64,000 bases of DNA, from positions 1,798,001 through 1,862,000 of the forward strand of contig JAPXFQ010002747.1 in the NCBI GenBank assembly GCA_028564705.1, read 5' to 3'. Of this stretch, positions 27,259-39,360 are shown in pieces. The stretch's first letter is position 1; each line of letters opens with the position of its first letter. Source of the DNA: Apricaphanius iberus (taxonomy: Eukaryota > Chordata > Actinopteri > Cyprinodontiformes > Aphaniidae). The translations under genes were made by a program, and so were the position numbers. The notes beneath the pieces were generated by a model. That model was given only the letters and a program-made list of their open reading frames with translations. It had not been told where the DNA came from and did not search any database.

Positions 27259-27368
27259 GGAGGGTGACTGTGGCTCAATAGGTAGAGACGTTGTCTTGCA
27301 TTTGTCTTGTAGGTGTGTAAAGTGCTTTGAGTGTTCAGTATGACTAGTAAAGCCCTATATAATAGTAC
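27259..27368 (+). repeat. tRNA-derived SINE, internally deleted
   Basis: An A-box-like TGGCTCAATAGGTAGAG (27271-27287) is followed closely by the tail motif AAAGTGCTTTGAGTGTTCAG, skipping the B box. It is related to the fuller copy at 30476. Confidence 0.6.
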
Positions 27369-27732
27369 ATTTACATATTTGCTTAATACATAGAGTATGC
27401 TGCATGTTAATATGTAGGAAAGGTTTAAAACTTATAACTTGCTAACTTGTCGTTTCATAATTAATGATTGTTAGACCATTTTAGGCTGAAAGTCAAATAT
27501 TCTACACACCGCTTAGAAGTACCTAGAGTGGTTAAGTAATGATTAGCTGAAGTGATCAAATAATAGATAACATGGTCAAATCTTTGTCAGTTCTTACAGA
27601 GCTATATTGCATAGCATGTGATCAAAATATTTTAAAGGGTCTGAACTTTGACATTTGTGTTAAATTGATGCAAATTGTATAACACTGGTAGCGCAGATTC
27701 ACAAGAGATTATAATTGCTTGAGTATTAGCAA

Positions 27733-27761
27733 TCATATATATATATATATATATATATATT
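27733..27761. repeat. (TA)n microsatellite
   Basis: An uninterrupted TA run of about 28 bases. Confidence 0.9.
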
Positions 27762-29369
27762 TAGTGTGTGGTCTCAGAGCTGGTTCTAAAGTCTGAATAA
27801 ATCAATCCCGAGGTGTGAAAGTCAGACTGTGAGTATTTCTCTCTTGGGGACCTTACAGAGGAGAAATACCAAATCCCCACTTAATTTGTCCAATTGTTGA
27901 ATTGTAGACTTTTGCCCTGACTTGATGAGCGCCCTCAAAATATTTAAAACGCCCTCAGCCTCATATTTGACATTTTCAGCAACACATTAGCAGGTTGTGA
28001 AATAATTTAATTTCTTGCACTACGTTTTCTGTTTTGCACAAGTGCCTATAGTTATATTTGGATCTCTTTTTCTAAACCAAAAAGTTTTCTAAACCAAAAA
28101 GTTGCTCTTTATTTACAATTAATATAATTAGTCAAGAAACACAGATGTCAAAGTGTGTCCTTAATTATCTGCTTATTTATACAACATCGGAAGTTTTTCT
28201 TTAAATTAACTGAATACTGTTTTTACAACTAAATATACCCAGCTTTATATACAACCTTTCTAAAAAATATATCTAAACTTGTATAAATTTGATATTTTGC
28301 ATTCCAGGAACAGAATCTGTCGGGCTGCATACATCCTTTAGCTGTCGAGCCGAGATTTAACATCTTCACAAGACATCTCTGTGGCATATTTCGCCAAAAT
28401 TCAGACATCAAACGTACCAGCTGCTCAAAACGACAACTCTAAACTATTTGAACAGCCGTCCACCAGGATATCTTGGAACTCCAGGTTGAAGTCTGAGAGT
28501 GATTGAGCTGGGGAAAAATTTAATAAAACAAGTTCACGGTTTCAATTTGGAGAAAAGGTGCATCCTTCAGATATTTTCTGTCAACATTTTTACATTTGAA
28601 ATGGAAGTCTTTTTATTTGACCAGATTAGATGTTTTTATTTTATTTGATATGTTACCTAATGGTTCTTGGATATAACATAGAAAAAACTTTATTTCAATA
28701 AGTGGCTTCAGAGATTGAGATATCATTTAAATGTAATATGTATTATGACCTTGTTAAAGTGTGGGGGTATGTTTTTCCTACTTTTGGATTCCCAATCTCA
28801 CCTTAGGCTGATTTGCTGGGCTCTAAATTCCTCTTTGCATGTGGTGTTGAGGCTTTGGGGATTTGGGGATCTGAAGGATTATGGGATTTGATGATTGCTC
28901 TGGAAGGAAAAAAACCACAGCGATACAGAGAAATCCAAATACAGCTGAGGTACCCACATCAAGATTAGGGTGTATTATATCAGCCCTTAGGGAAAACAGC
29001 AAAGCCACAACTTAGAGCTCTGAAAGATGTCTGTTGGTAAAACATGTTTCATTTGCAGAACTGTAGACTAACAAGTATGTCCTGTGGACAAGATCGGTCA
29101 CACAAAATTGGTGCATCCCAGCAATGTCATTGCAGGTTATGTAAGAGGGACTCTTCTGAAGGTACTGTAATCTCTGGAAACAGCAACCATTATGATGATG
29201 TCCGCTCTATATTAACTTTATTGCTTAAGATAAGAGTGGAAAATGGTGCAGATTATTCAAAACCAGTAAAGTTCCCTGTGTGAATAAGCTAAATTAATAA
29301 GTGTGACAGTGTGGAGGTCCTGTTACTGTGACTCCGATTGATCATGTGCTCTGGCTGTTTGGCCGCGGG
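27762..29369. other. Non-coding DNA, nothing recognised
   Basis: AT-rich, with frames up to about 80 codons and no motif. A 16-base direct duplication (TTCTAAACCAAAAAGT) occurs near 28070-28103. Confidence 0.55.
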
Positions 29370-29485
29370 GATATCCCTTTGGCTGAATGGTTAGCGCGCA
29401 TGACACTCAACCAAAAGTTGTGGAATCAAAACCTGCCCGGGCCTCGTTGTGCACCTTGCCACATAAGGTAATTTGGTATCTAATT
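29370..29485 (+). repeat. tRNA-like SINE head (degenerate)
   Basis: An A-box-like GGCTGAATGGTTAGCG (29381-29396) and a decayed B box near 29420, followed by CCCGGGCC, look like a tRNA-derived SINE or a tRNA pseudogene. The B box has lost the GTTC core, so activity is unlikely. Confidence 0.5.
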
Positions 29486-30117
29486 GCCTTTTGCCACAAA
29501 GTATGAGTCAAAATAGTAATAAAAACGGATTAAGCACTGATTAAGCCAAAACAGCCCTGATCCATGAAAGTAGAGACTTGAAAGTGTTATCTGACTGGCA
29601 CCAAAACGTTAGTGACAGGTTCTTTAAACCCTGTAAGTTGTGAGATGGGGTCTCCACCGGATCAGGTTGTTTGTCCAACACCTCCAAATACACTTGAATG
29701 GATTAAGGATTAAGATCTGTGGAATTTCTAGTGTGAAACGATCAATATGAGAATGAACGCCTACAAATTTGTGACTGAAAGACATGTTTCCCCTACAAAC
29801 TTCATGAACAGCTGTTTGGAATTTGACCAGACCTTCCCGATATGAGTATTTCTCTACTTCATCTGGCTGGGAAGACAGGGCCGCTTTCGGGGCCATTTCA
29901 GGAACCAGTGGCGTTCCTGTCTTGAGCATATGCATCGGTAATTTTGGGTCTTGTTCACAAGTGAGGGGAAAAAAAGAGTGAAAAATCAATAGGAGGATTA
30001 TTGTGACATCTGCAGTGATGTGAGTGTATTACTGATCTGTCATGGTGTAGAAAGCTCTGAGCCACAAGGCAAAGCTCTCGGTTTACCTCTTTATGAACAT
30101 TTCCACCTTCATCTAGT
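29486..30117. other. Non-coding stretch with a 121-codon minus-strand frame
   Basis: The frame 29624-29989 (-) starts with MIFHSFFPLTCEQ. I recognise no family, and no splice or promoter context supports it. Confidence 0.3.
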
Positions 30118-30470
30118 CGAGTTTATTTATAGAGCACTTTAACAAACAGCATGACAGCTAACTAAATTGGTGTACAGTAAATGATCAAAGGAAACAAACA
30201 AAATAGTAAAATATAGCAACAAGCAAATATCCCAAGATAGAATAAAACTGGATAAAAACACAATCTAAATATTGGAGGTAAAATATGAAAAGTTAACGTG
30301 TTATCAGAAAGCTAAGTTAAAATATTTGGCTTTCAGTCACGATTTAAAAGTAATTATAGAGGTGGACTGTCTCTCTGAAAGTGGAAGATTGTTCCATAAA
30401 GTTGGACCTGCATATGTTTGTAATGTAATCTATGTTAAAGATCTCTGGGTAGTGACAGAAAGAAGGTGCT
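30118..30470 (+). repeat. Degraded 'TTTATTTATAGAGCAC' dispersed repeat
   Basis: It opens with GTTTATTTATAGAGCACTTT and continues through text resembling the 3' part of a common fish retroelement, including a trace of CTGTCTCTCTGAAAGTGGAA. The 74-codon frame in it is a by-product. Confidence 0.45.
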
Positions 30471-30475
30471 TGCAG

Positions 30476-30728
30476 GGGGCGACTTTGACTCAGTAGGTAG
30501 AGTTGTTGTCTTGCAATTGTAGGGTCATAGGTTCAGCTCCAGCTTCTGTTTGTCATATGTTGATGTGTCCCTGGACAAGGGACTTAACCACAAGCTGCCT
30601 ACCAAGCTTTATCGGCATATGAATTTGTGCACGTTTCTGAATGCAAATGGGTGAATGTGGCTACAGTGTGAAGCGCTTTGAGTGGTCAACACATCTAGAA
30701 TAGCACTGTATGATTCTAGTCCATTTAG
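30476..30728 (+). repeat. tRNA-derived SINE, near full length
   Basis: An A-box-like ACTCAGTAGGTAGAG (30488-30502) and B-box-like GGTTCAGCTCC (30531-30541) form the tRNA-like head. The body includes CCCTGGACAAGGGACTTAAC and the tail GTGAAGCGCTTTGAGTGGTC. It matches a widespread teleost SINE organisation. Confidence 0.78.
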
Positions 30729-30732
30729 AGGT

Positions 30733-31070
30733 AGGGAGTACCCTCTTAGAGATAGGTTGAGAAATAAGGTATTCCGAGAGGAGCTCGGAGTAGAGCTACT
30801 GCTCCCTCACATTGAATAGTGCAATTTGAGGTCCCTCTGGCATCTGGTTAGAATGTCTTCTGGATTTCTCCCCAGGCATGTCCCACCAGGAGGAGACCTA
30901 GAGGAAGACCCTGGACACAGTGAAGAGATTATGTTTCTTGGTTAACTTAGAAATGCCTGGGAATTCCCCCAGAGGAGCTGGCACAAGTGGCTGGGAAGAG
31001 GGAGGTGTGGGCTTTTCTGCTTAGTCTGCTGCCTCTGCGACTTGACCCTGGATTAAGTAGAAGATAAAGA
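30733..31070 (+). pseudogene. Non-LTR retrotransposon 3' end (polymerase C-terminus)
   Basis: The + strand carries broken coding text typical of the end of a fish LINE polymerase: IPRGARSRATAPSH, then ACPTRRRPRGRPWTQ and RDYVSWLT, then CLGIPPEELAQVAGKREVWA and LLSLLPLRLDPG. Stops and shifts interrupt it. It lies directly after the SINE, which may have shared the LINE's tail. The clade is not resolved. Confidence 0.65.
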
Positions 31071-31693
31071 AGAATGAAATTTAGTAGCCAAGGTAATACT
31101 GAAGTTTTGCTCTTCCTAAACCATTTTCCTTTGAGGCATACTATTATCACAGAGGGGATGCTGTTTCTGCCATGATTCAGTAAATTTGGAGCCCAATATG
31201 GAACAAAGTGTGAGGCAGTCAATTTTATAATAGCTTTATATCTGAAACAGCATTAACAGTCAGTGATTAGACTTCCATGAGCTTGACATCTGTTTAAGGT
31301 CACACATTTTGCTTACCATGTCCCCACACCAGTTCCTAGCGGTTCCTTCCTTAGACCACATCTGATAGACATTGATCACTGGGGATCAGGAACACCATAA
31401 AAGAGTTCTAGTTTTTGAGAAGTTCTGACCAAGTCATCTTGCCTTCACAATTTAGCACTTGTCAAATCTGCTCATATTCTCACTATTGTCTCTTTGTAAT
31501 TCTTCAAACACATCAGCTCTGAGGCAAAATTAAATGTGTTACCTGACATAATGCACCCACCAACAAGTTCCGTTAAATGGCATTAACTTCGATGGACAAT
31601 GATAAGCCTAATTAGTGTGTGCATTTATTTATATATAGTCATTTACATGTTTATTTTGTATATCTATACAGTGTTTATGTCTTTATTTTATGT
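31071..31693. other. Non-coding DNA, nothing recognised
   Basis: No protein, RNA or transposon signal seen. Confidence 0.55.
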
Positions 31694-33660
31694 AGTGCTG
31701 TCATGAGATAAAAAAATCTTTGAGGGTAACTAATAATATGTAATTAATCTAATCTAATTTTTAATCTCACCTAATAATTGCTGAGAAAAATACTAATTTT
31801 GGATATTCTTATTTAAATTCTTCACACTAGTATGGTAAAATAAAGGTTTGATATATATATATATAATTTTTCAAATAGCGGTTTTATGAAGTAATTTATT
31901 GTATTTAACAGACTTGAAGAGTTGCAATTCCAGCATTTATATTCGGTTGTATGTTACTAGTCCCTGGTGGTAACTGCAATCTTCTGCTTCGAGCGTGCCC
32001 AGTCCATTAGCGTTCTGGACTGAGTGGGGTAAATATCTGCTCTGAGTCCAGCTGTGTTACAGGTTAAAACAACCTGTAATATATGCCTTGTTTTTTATAA
32101 CACCATCTTGCCATACATTTGGACCCCGTTGACTTTCAGTGTATGGTGCAGACTGGTTGCCTTATGTGTTTGTAGGCAGTCTGAGACGGGAGGGCGCTCC
32201 ACTGCTCGGTGAGAAAAGGATGCCACATGCTTTACCCAAAAAAGTCTCCAATAACCCCATAGCAAGTTGATATATTTGTTGCTATTCACTTTTATTTTTG
32301 AAAGAGAATCGCTAAAGAGGTCTAAAAACTTGCTAAGTATAGCTACATTTATTAGACTGTCTGCAACTCCCTGCTCCTCCTCACCTTGTCCTCCCCACTA
32401 CGAGAGAAAGCAGTCAGCTTATAAATTTACAGCTTTCGATCTCCACTTTAGGGTGTGGTTAACCTCTAACAATTCAAGCACAAGAAGCGTAAAGCATAAA
32501 AACGGATCTCTTTCAAGTGCAGCTTGCATACAGAAACAATTGAATTAAAGATTAAAACAGGTTAACGAAATTAAAAAAAATATAGCGCTAAAAATTGTTG
32601 TAATTAATTAATCACAATCAGTGTTGGGCATCTTACAATAAAAAAGCAATTTGTTATAGCTACAAATTACTTTTCCTACAAAGTAATTGAGTTAGTAACT
32701 TAGTTAGTACACTGTAAAAGTAATTAGTTACTCATCAAAGTAACTGTGGCTATTTTTTTGTTTTATAACATAGTTACGTTTTATAAGATCTGTAACATTT
32801 TAATTAATGAATGACAAATTAAACAAACACCATATACAGTATTTTAGAATATTTGGTCTTTGAACTTGACCCAATAAGATAAGCTGTATACAGAAAAAGA
32901 AAAATATACAAAAAGTAAATAATAATATTGTCACACACTTTTCATTAAAGTGTAAAACTAAGGCATACAAATTTCAGTAAAAAGGACCAAAAGGAAAATC
33001 TGTTAAGTTTATCAAATCTATGCATCTGTAATATTTCACATTAAATAGAGCACTATGTAATTGTCTGTAGTAAGATATTTTAATAGTGATTTGGTGTAAT
33101 CTGGTCACATGAACTGAAAGCTAATTAAGAAAAATCTAATTTTACTGTAGCATATTAATAAGAAAAAATTACATATGTTAATTAAAAATTTTTTTGTGTT
33201 ACTTTGTTAGTAGATCTGACAGGTATTTTCTGGGATGCAGGGGGATTTATCGAAACCAAATCTTAATCAAAACTACCGCCTACAGGAGCGAGCCTTTGGA
33301 TGCGAATATACGCACTATCAGCGCAGTTCTGGAGCAAACAGCTGCAGAGTGCGCAACGGCGCGGAGCGCAGGCATTGTGAAACGTTGGAGCGTGCCTCTC
33401 TCCGCTTTAAAGAAACTAACATCCATCGAAAATCCATCTTAAAACGAAATTTACTGCGGTCTTTACAGCACATAGTGAGACGGCGAGAGCACTAGGGTTT
33501 CCGCCCACCTCGCAATCATCACCGACATCTCAGCTCTCTCCCTGCAGCTGAAGTGTAACGGTGGAAAAAGTAATTAATTAGATTACTCCGTTACCTTAAA
33601 AAGAACGCAGTTAGTAATGCCCAACACTGATCACAATTAACGCAGTAATTTGATACCCCT
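31694..33660. mobile_element. DNA-element host repeat split by a hAT insertion
   Basis: The left part begins AGTGCTGTCA. The right part ends AATTTGATACCCCT, preceded by TAATTAATCACAATTAACGC once the inner element is removed, a hallmark of a common fish DNA repeat. The hAT element 32619-33629 interrupts it. Inverted-end similarity is weak, so the outer limits are approximate. Confidence 0.45.
32619..33629. mobile_element. Non-autonomous hAT element with perfect 8-bp duplication
   Basis: Both ends start CAGTGTTGGGCAT on opposite strands, flanked by ATCACAAT on each side (32611-32618 and 33630-33637). Subterminal GTAACT repeats relate it to the 11893-13353 element. The interior includes a CpG-rich segment (33270-33490) with overlapping short frames. 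No full transposase. Confidence 0.88.
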
Positions 33661-33943
33661 AATTTTATTATTATTTTGCAGAAATGTTAGATTTCATGAC
33701 TGCAGATGATCAGTCAGACCGTCGCTTTGGCGTCAGCAGTGTGTTGCACTAATGGCAGCAACACCCACACCAGGAAGGGAAAAAAAGTATGATAGGCGGC
33801 TTCTAAAGACTTTAGCAACATATAGGGGCTTTAACCTGACTGTATTTACACACTGGTTTGAAAGCTTCACAAAAATACTACTTTATTTTAAAGGGCCTAT
33901 ATCATGCTGTTTTACAGCTTTTAACTTCTGGGATAGACATATA

Positions 33944-35553
33944 CAGGTGCTGGCCAGTAAATTAGAATATCATCAAAAAGTTGAATTATTTCAATAATTC
34001 CATTCAAAACGTGAAACTTGTACATTATATTCATGCAATGCACACAGACCAATGTATTTCCAATGTTTATTTCTTTTAATTTAGATATTTATAGGTGACA
34101 ACTAATGAAAACTCCAAATTTGGTATCTCAAAAAATTAGAATATTTTAAAGGCCAATGAAAAAAAAATTTTTTTTTTAAATGTTGGCCAACTGAAAAGAA
34201 TGAACATGAAAAGAATATGCATGTATAGCACTCAATACTTAGTCGGGGCTCCTTTTGCCTTCATCACTGCAGTAATGTGGCGTGGCATGGACTCGATCAG
34301 TCTGTGGCACTGCTCAGGTGTTATGAGAGCCCAGGTTCCTCTGATAGTCGTCTTCAGCTCCTCTGCATTGTTGGGTCTAGCGTATTGCATCTTCCGCTTC
34401 ACAATACCCCATAGATTTTATATGGGGTTAAGGTCAGGCGAGTTTGCTGGCCAATCAAGGACAGGGATACCATGGTCCTTGAACCAGGTACTGGTGGTTT
34501 TGGCACTGTGTGCAGGTGCCAAGTCCTGTTGAAAAGTGAAGTCTGCATCCCCATAAAGTTGGTCAGCAGCAGGAAGCATGAAGTGCTCTAAAACTTCCTG
34601 GTAGACGGCTGCATTGACCTTGGACCTCAGGAAACAGAGTGGGCCAACACCGGCAGATGACATGGCACCCCACACCATCACTGACGGTGGAAACTTTACA
34701 CTGGACCTCATGCAATGTGGATTCTGTGCTTCTCCGCTCTTCCTCCAGACTCTGGGTCCTTGATTTCCAAAGGAAATGCAAAAATTGCTTTCATCAGAAA
34801 ACATAACTTTGGACCACTCAGCAGCAGTCCAGTCCTTTTTGTCCTTGGCCCAGGCGAGACGCTTCTTACGCTGTTTCTTGTTCAAGAGTGGCTTGACACA
34901 CGGAATGCGACAGCTGAATCCCATGTCTTTCATGAGTCTCTTCGTGGTGGTTCTTGAAGCGCTGACTCCAGCTGCAGTCCACTCTTTGTGGATCTCCCCC
35001 ACATTTTTGAATGGGTTTGTCGTCACAATTCTCTGCAGGGTGCGGTTATCCCTAGAGCTTGTACACTTTTTTCTACCACATTTTTTCCGTCCCTTCGCCT
35101 GTCTGTTAATGTGCTTGGACACAGAGCTCTGCGAACAGCCAGCTTCTTTAGCAATCACCTTTTGTGTCTTGCCCTCCTTGTACAAGGTGTCAATGGTCGT
35201 CTTTTGGACAGCTGTTAAGTCAGAAGTCTTCCCCATGATTGTGGAGCCTTCAGAACAAGACTGAGGGACCTTTTAAAGGCCTTTGCAGGTATTTTGAGTT
35301 AATCAGCTGATTAGAGTGGCACCAGGTGTCTTCTATATTGAGCCTTTTCAGAATATTCTAATTTTCTGAGATACTGAATTTGGCGTTTTCATTAGCTGTC
35401 AGTTTTAATAATAAAAATGAAAATTAATAAACACTTGAAATATATCACTATGTGTGGAAGGAAAGTATACAGTATAGAAGTTTCATGTTTTGAATGGAAT
35501 TACTGAAATAATTCAACTTTTTGATGATATTCTAATTTACTGGCCAGCACCTG
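33944..35553 (-). mobile_element. Tc1-like transposon with long inverted repeats
   Basis: The ends read CAGGTGCTGGCCAGTAAATT on opposite strands, and the inverted similarity continues for about 200 bases. Each repeat holds an outer and an inner TTAGAATAT motif, the IR/DR arrangement of Tc1 elements. TA precedes the left end (33942-33943). The right flank reads TT, a mutated TA, as the empty site at 49437 shows. It carries the transposase described next and is inserted in the 33890 host repeat. Confidence 0.9.
34232..35236 (-). pseudogene. Tc1 transposase, single in-frame stop at codon 273
   Basis: The gene catalyses cut-and-paste of the element's ends. From MGKTSDLTAVQ it runs 334 codons with a paired-like helix-turn-helix domain (residues 1-110: VIAKEAGCSQSSVSKHINR, then SASRTTTKRLMKDMGF). 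The catalytic domain follows, with the DESNF aspartate and FQQDLAPAHSA, then WPANSPDLNPI. The next codon is TAA (34418-34420) where Tc1 proteins have Glu, the last residue of the DDE triad. Reading continues intact as NLWGIVKRKMQ to VMKAKGAPTKY and a normal TGA. So the chain is complete apart from this one nonsense change, which removes a catalytic residue and the last 61 codons. Internal frames on the other strand are shadows. Confidence 0.9.
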
Positions 35554-36195
35554 TTTATGATAAAATGTTACAGTTGGTGTTATTTGTCCTGAAATTTAAC
35601 TTATATCCTGGAGTTAATGCTGGTCCAGAGAGTAAAACAGCTTGTTTCTCTAAAATCCAACCTCCTGTCCCACCCCTCCCCTTACCACTCTGAATGTTTG
35701 AAAAAAACAGGCTGAGCCTTTTCTCGACCCTGAGTCGACATTTTTAAAAATAATATATATATATTCTTTTTTTTGTTGAAAAACCGGAGTCGATAAAGCT
35801 TATTTCAGCTGCTAGATCTACCAGGTTTGGACGGAGCCCATTACTTCTCTGTCCCATCCATCAGGCGTCTTTGTTGTTGGACTGATCCAGCTGCTGTTCT
35901 TTAGGAATGTACGTAGAATAAAGTCCTGTAATCCACGCAGCCAAACGGGCATTTTCATAGAGACATTTTATAAAGTAAAATCCCCACAAAAAAAGTTGTT
36001 CCAGCTGCTAAAACCGAAGCAGCTATGAGCTTTGAAGGGGGGGGGGGGTGTTTGCAACTCTACCAGAGGTGAACTGCTCTCTTTGCAAGAGCAGTGCAGA
36101 CACTTCTAGCACTTCCTAGGGGTAACACAGTGTCGTAAAATATGTCAGTATGTTACCACTCAGTCTTTTTCCAGGAGTGGGCATTGCAGATGCTC

Positions 36196-36427
36196 AGGCC
36201 CTGTCCACACGTAGCCGGGTATCTCACAAAACGGAGACATTTTTCTACGGTTTGGCCTGTTATCCACACATAGCCGGAGGTTTTCGGCATCAAAAACGAA
36301 GCTTTTTAAAAACTCCGGCCAAAGTGGAGATTTGCGTTTTCTCCGTTTTCAGTATCTGCGTGTTTTCAAGGAGCAGAGGAAAATTTTCGTTTAAAAAAAA
36401 AACCCAGCTACGTGTGGACATGCCCTC
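36196..36427. mobile_element. Short MITE nested in the host repeat
   Basis: The left end GGCCCTGTCCACACGTAGC mirrors the right end on the other strand (GGGCATGTCCACACGTAGC). The interior is full of GGAGTTTT/CCGTTTTC text. The 49387 copy of the host lacks it. TCA flanks both sides and may be the target duplication; the class is uncertain. Confidence 0.7.
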
Positions 36428-36571
36428 AGAGAACAGGATTCAGGAGAATTACTCACACATGCGTGAATTTAGCCAAAAACCACTTTGGCAGTTTTTTTTT
36501 ATGTTTAGAAAATTGCACTAGCAGATAGTTGAAAACTCCAAAAACTTGATTTTACATTATAGAGGCCCTTT

Positions 36572-39360
36572 AAACTAAAACCAATATTCATCATGCAGTG
36601 CAATATGCTCCCCATATCCTTAATTACACGTCGTATATGCAGTTGAAGGAGATTCAACCAAATTTTCTTGCCCTGTCCATGCATCATGTGCAAAAGCTTT
36701 TCGTTTTCCAGCAAGAAGAAATAACATTTTTTTGTAAACACTGTAATAAAAGATGTAAATGGAAAATGTTAGGGGAAAAATAAGAACTGAATGACATGTA
36801 GTTATCAGATGCTGTAGATTCTACAGTGTAGAAAGACTTGGAATTAGGGTCATTTCACAAGCTGTGACTAACAATATATGCTGATGTTTTGACTACTGTG
36901 TTGATATTGTGCGGACATTTTGCCTGGTCCTCACACTGTGTAACAAGTGACTGTGCTCTACTACTTAGATATAGAGGTATGGTGTGATTTACGTTTTAGT
37001 TAAGGTTAGGCATGTGCCACTAATGGTAAGGTTAAGTGTCTGGTTAGGCATAGTAAAATAAATGAAAGTACAGCAAGACACATGAGTGTGGGTAGATGGA
37101 TGGACAGATGGATGGATGGATATAATATAACAAAAATGTTATTTTTAATTGCGTCTGTCATTTAATTTTTATTAATGTTAATGCTTTTTAGCATTCAAAA
37201 TAAATTATATGATGATCAAGAGTGACTGTAAACTGGACTGAATCTTGTTTGGCTTTTTTTTATTGTGAAAGCTGTAGTATGTTTAAACAGTAATTTCATT
37301 ACATAATGTCATTATACTCTTGTTGTTGCTTGCCGTTTACAGCAAAGTTCACCCTAATTTTCAGTCCTAAAGCCATTATTGACACCTTTATGGCCTTTTT
37401 AACAATAGGTGCTACAAAGGTTAGCTGTAAATTAAAAACAGAGGTCAATACAATGTTTCCAATTACAGTGGCTTATTAGTTTACTTACCACATTTGAGAT
37501 TGTACACCCAGACCTAATTTCAGTCATAATCAAACTACAATAAAAAGCTCTCTCTTTATGTGTTTCTATTATCTGAGTGTTAACCATAATGGGACGGAAT
37601 ATTCCTGCCACAGAAAATCTACTCATCACAGCAAACACAGTAAACACTCCCTATAATGATTCTGTTACTATGGAGACCAGGTGAGAACCTGAACCTGATT
37701 AACAAAAAGGCAGAGGATGTAGTTTTCTCCCAGACCACAAAACAAATCTTAATTAAATGTTTGTGTCATCAGAAATACCAGATACAATTTAGGAATATTA
37801 CCTCTGACGAAACCTCAGCGTTTAGCTACCACTGGTGGCCCGGTCCTGGATACATTTTATTAAAAATATATATGTATTTACAAAGATTTTTTTATTCAAT
37901 GTGAAATGTGAAGCAGCTCTGGATCCAAACTCCATTTGCCAGTTGAAGACTTTGTCATTTTGTCTGCCTCCAGGCTAAATTCAGCCTCTTTTCCTGTATC
38001 AGAAGGGCACCTCCTGGGTCCAGACTCGTCATGAATACCTGGAACCGGATTTAAAATACTGAGATAGTGAGGACTACGCTGTAACATGGGTTCATGTCTG
38101 GATTTACCAAAAATGATCCCCTGTGGCCAATTTTTTTTCTCTTTTATCTACAACAGCTATAACATTTCATTATACTTATCTAATGCTCCATTTCCCCCCA
38201 TGCAAACTAGAACCAAGCTAAGAAGCTTTATACGGACACTGATTCCTCCTTTTTATTTATTTATTTATTTTTGATTAATTCTAGGATGGAAATAAACCAC
38301 TCCACCATGGAATGGGTATAATCGTTAATAGAGTGCTAAACCTTGAGGTCGGCCTAGGCTCACGCTGTCAGAGAAGATTTGGTCTGGAGGTACTAATATG
38401 TTCACACGGCTCTGCTTCATTACCCATCTGTCTAGGGAGGAAGAACAATGGCTTTTTCTACCATGCTCCGTTTCTCCAACACTCTCTACAGCTCTCTGAC
38501 TCACTGCATCATTAGCTATCTGTATTTAGTTCATCTCCTCTCCTATCAACACGGTGACAAAGGAGAAAGGTGAAAAGGATGAAGGAATTAGCAGCATTTC
38601 GACAATAACGTCTCTATTTTTACATTCATTACAGCAGAAAAACCTCCCAGTAATGTATGCACAGAAAATCGGAAGTATTCTCATTAACCTCATCACACCT
38701 TTTCTGATAGGATTTAGCCGCTGTAATTACTGACAGGTATATATCAAAGGTATAAAAAATAACCAATTTTTTTATTTTACTTTTTCTCCATTTATAAACT
38801 GGAACCAGGTCTTCTTTGACATGTACTTTTCAACATGAGCATAAGTAGATGGACCTAATATAGAAATGGTCTCAGAGGCAGAAGATATTTTATCTATCAA
38901 AGCTGAAGCACACCTGAGGCAGAAAGCTTAAGAAAGCGTTAATTTAAACACGAGGTGCAGACGAGAACCAGAACAATCGAGACTGACCACAAGAAACGGA
39001 GAAGCAGGTCTATCAAGGAATGATTGAAACTAGAAACTAGAGCCAGGTGTTTGGGAAGATATTTAAGATCTGGTTAAAAAAAAAAAAAAAACATGAGGTC
39101 AAATCATCGATATAGATTAAGAAACTGGTTTCAGGTGGTTCCAGTTATTATTGAATGCAAACTGGGAGCTTAAATACTGGGATTAGTGCTTCCTGTTAAA
39201 GACAACCAAAGAGAAAATTTATGAGACAGAATGACTTAAAAAAATGTTTGCCGTGAGAGGGAAATATCAAAATCATGAAAAATTATAGTAACAATAAAAC
39301 ATGGGTAACAAAACAATTATTACGATGTATTTTTAATTTTTGCCACTATATAAACTAAGG
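36572..39360. other. Non-coding DNA with a (GGAT)n run
   Basis: A GATG/GGAT tandem run lies at 37091-37121. No protein or RNA gene seen; frames are short. Confidence 0.5.

Larger units (their letters stand above)
33890..36571. mobile_element. Composite: host repeat with nested Tc1 and MITE
   Basis: The outer ends read AAAGGGCCTATATCATGC at left and, on the other strand, AAAGGGCCTCTATAATGT at right. Internal text matches the copy at 49387-50284: GGAATGTACGTAGAATAAAG, CCAAACGGGC, GCAGACACTTCTAGCACT. Removing the Tc1 (33944-35553) and the inner MITE (36196-36427) leaves about 840 bases, close to the other copy. Confidence 0.75.

Noticed and set aside
29370..29485. Possible functional tRNA gene
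   Set aside because: The B box lacks the GTTC core and no cloverleaf can be drawn with paired arms; better read as a SINE head.
34776..35264. 162-codon + frame opposite the Tc1 transposase
   Set aside because: It is antisense to a recognised transposase and has no domain of its own.
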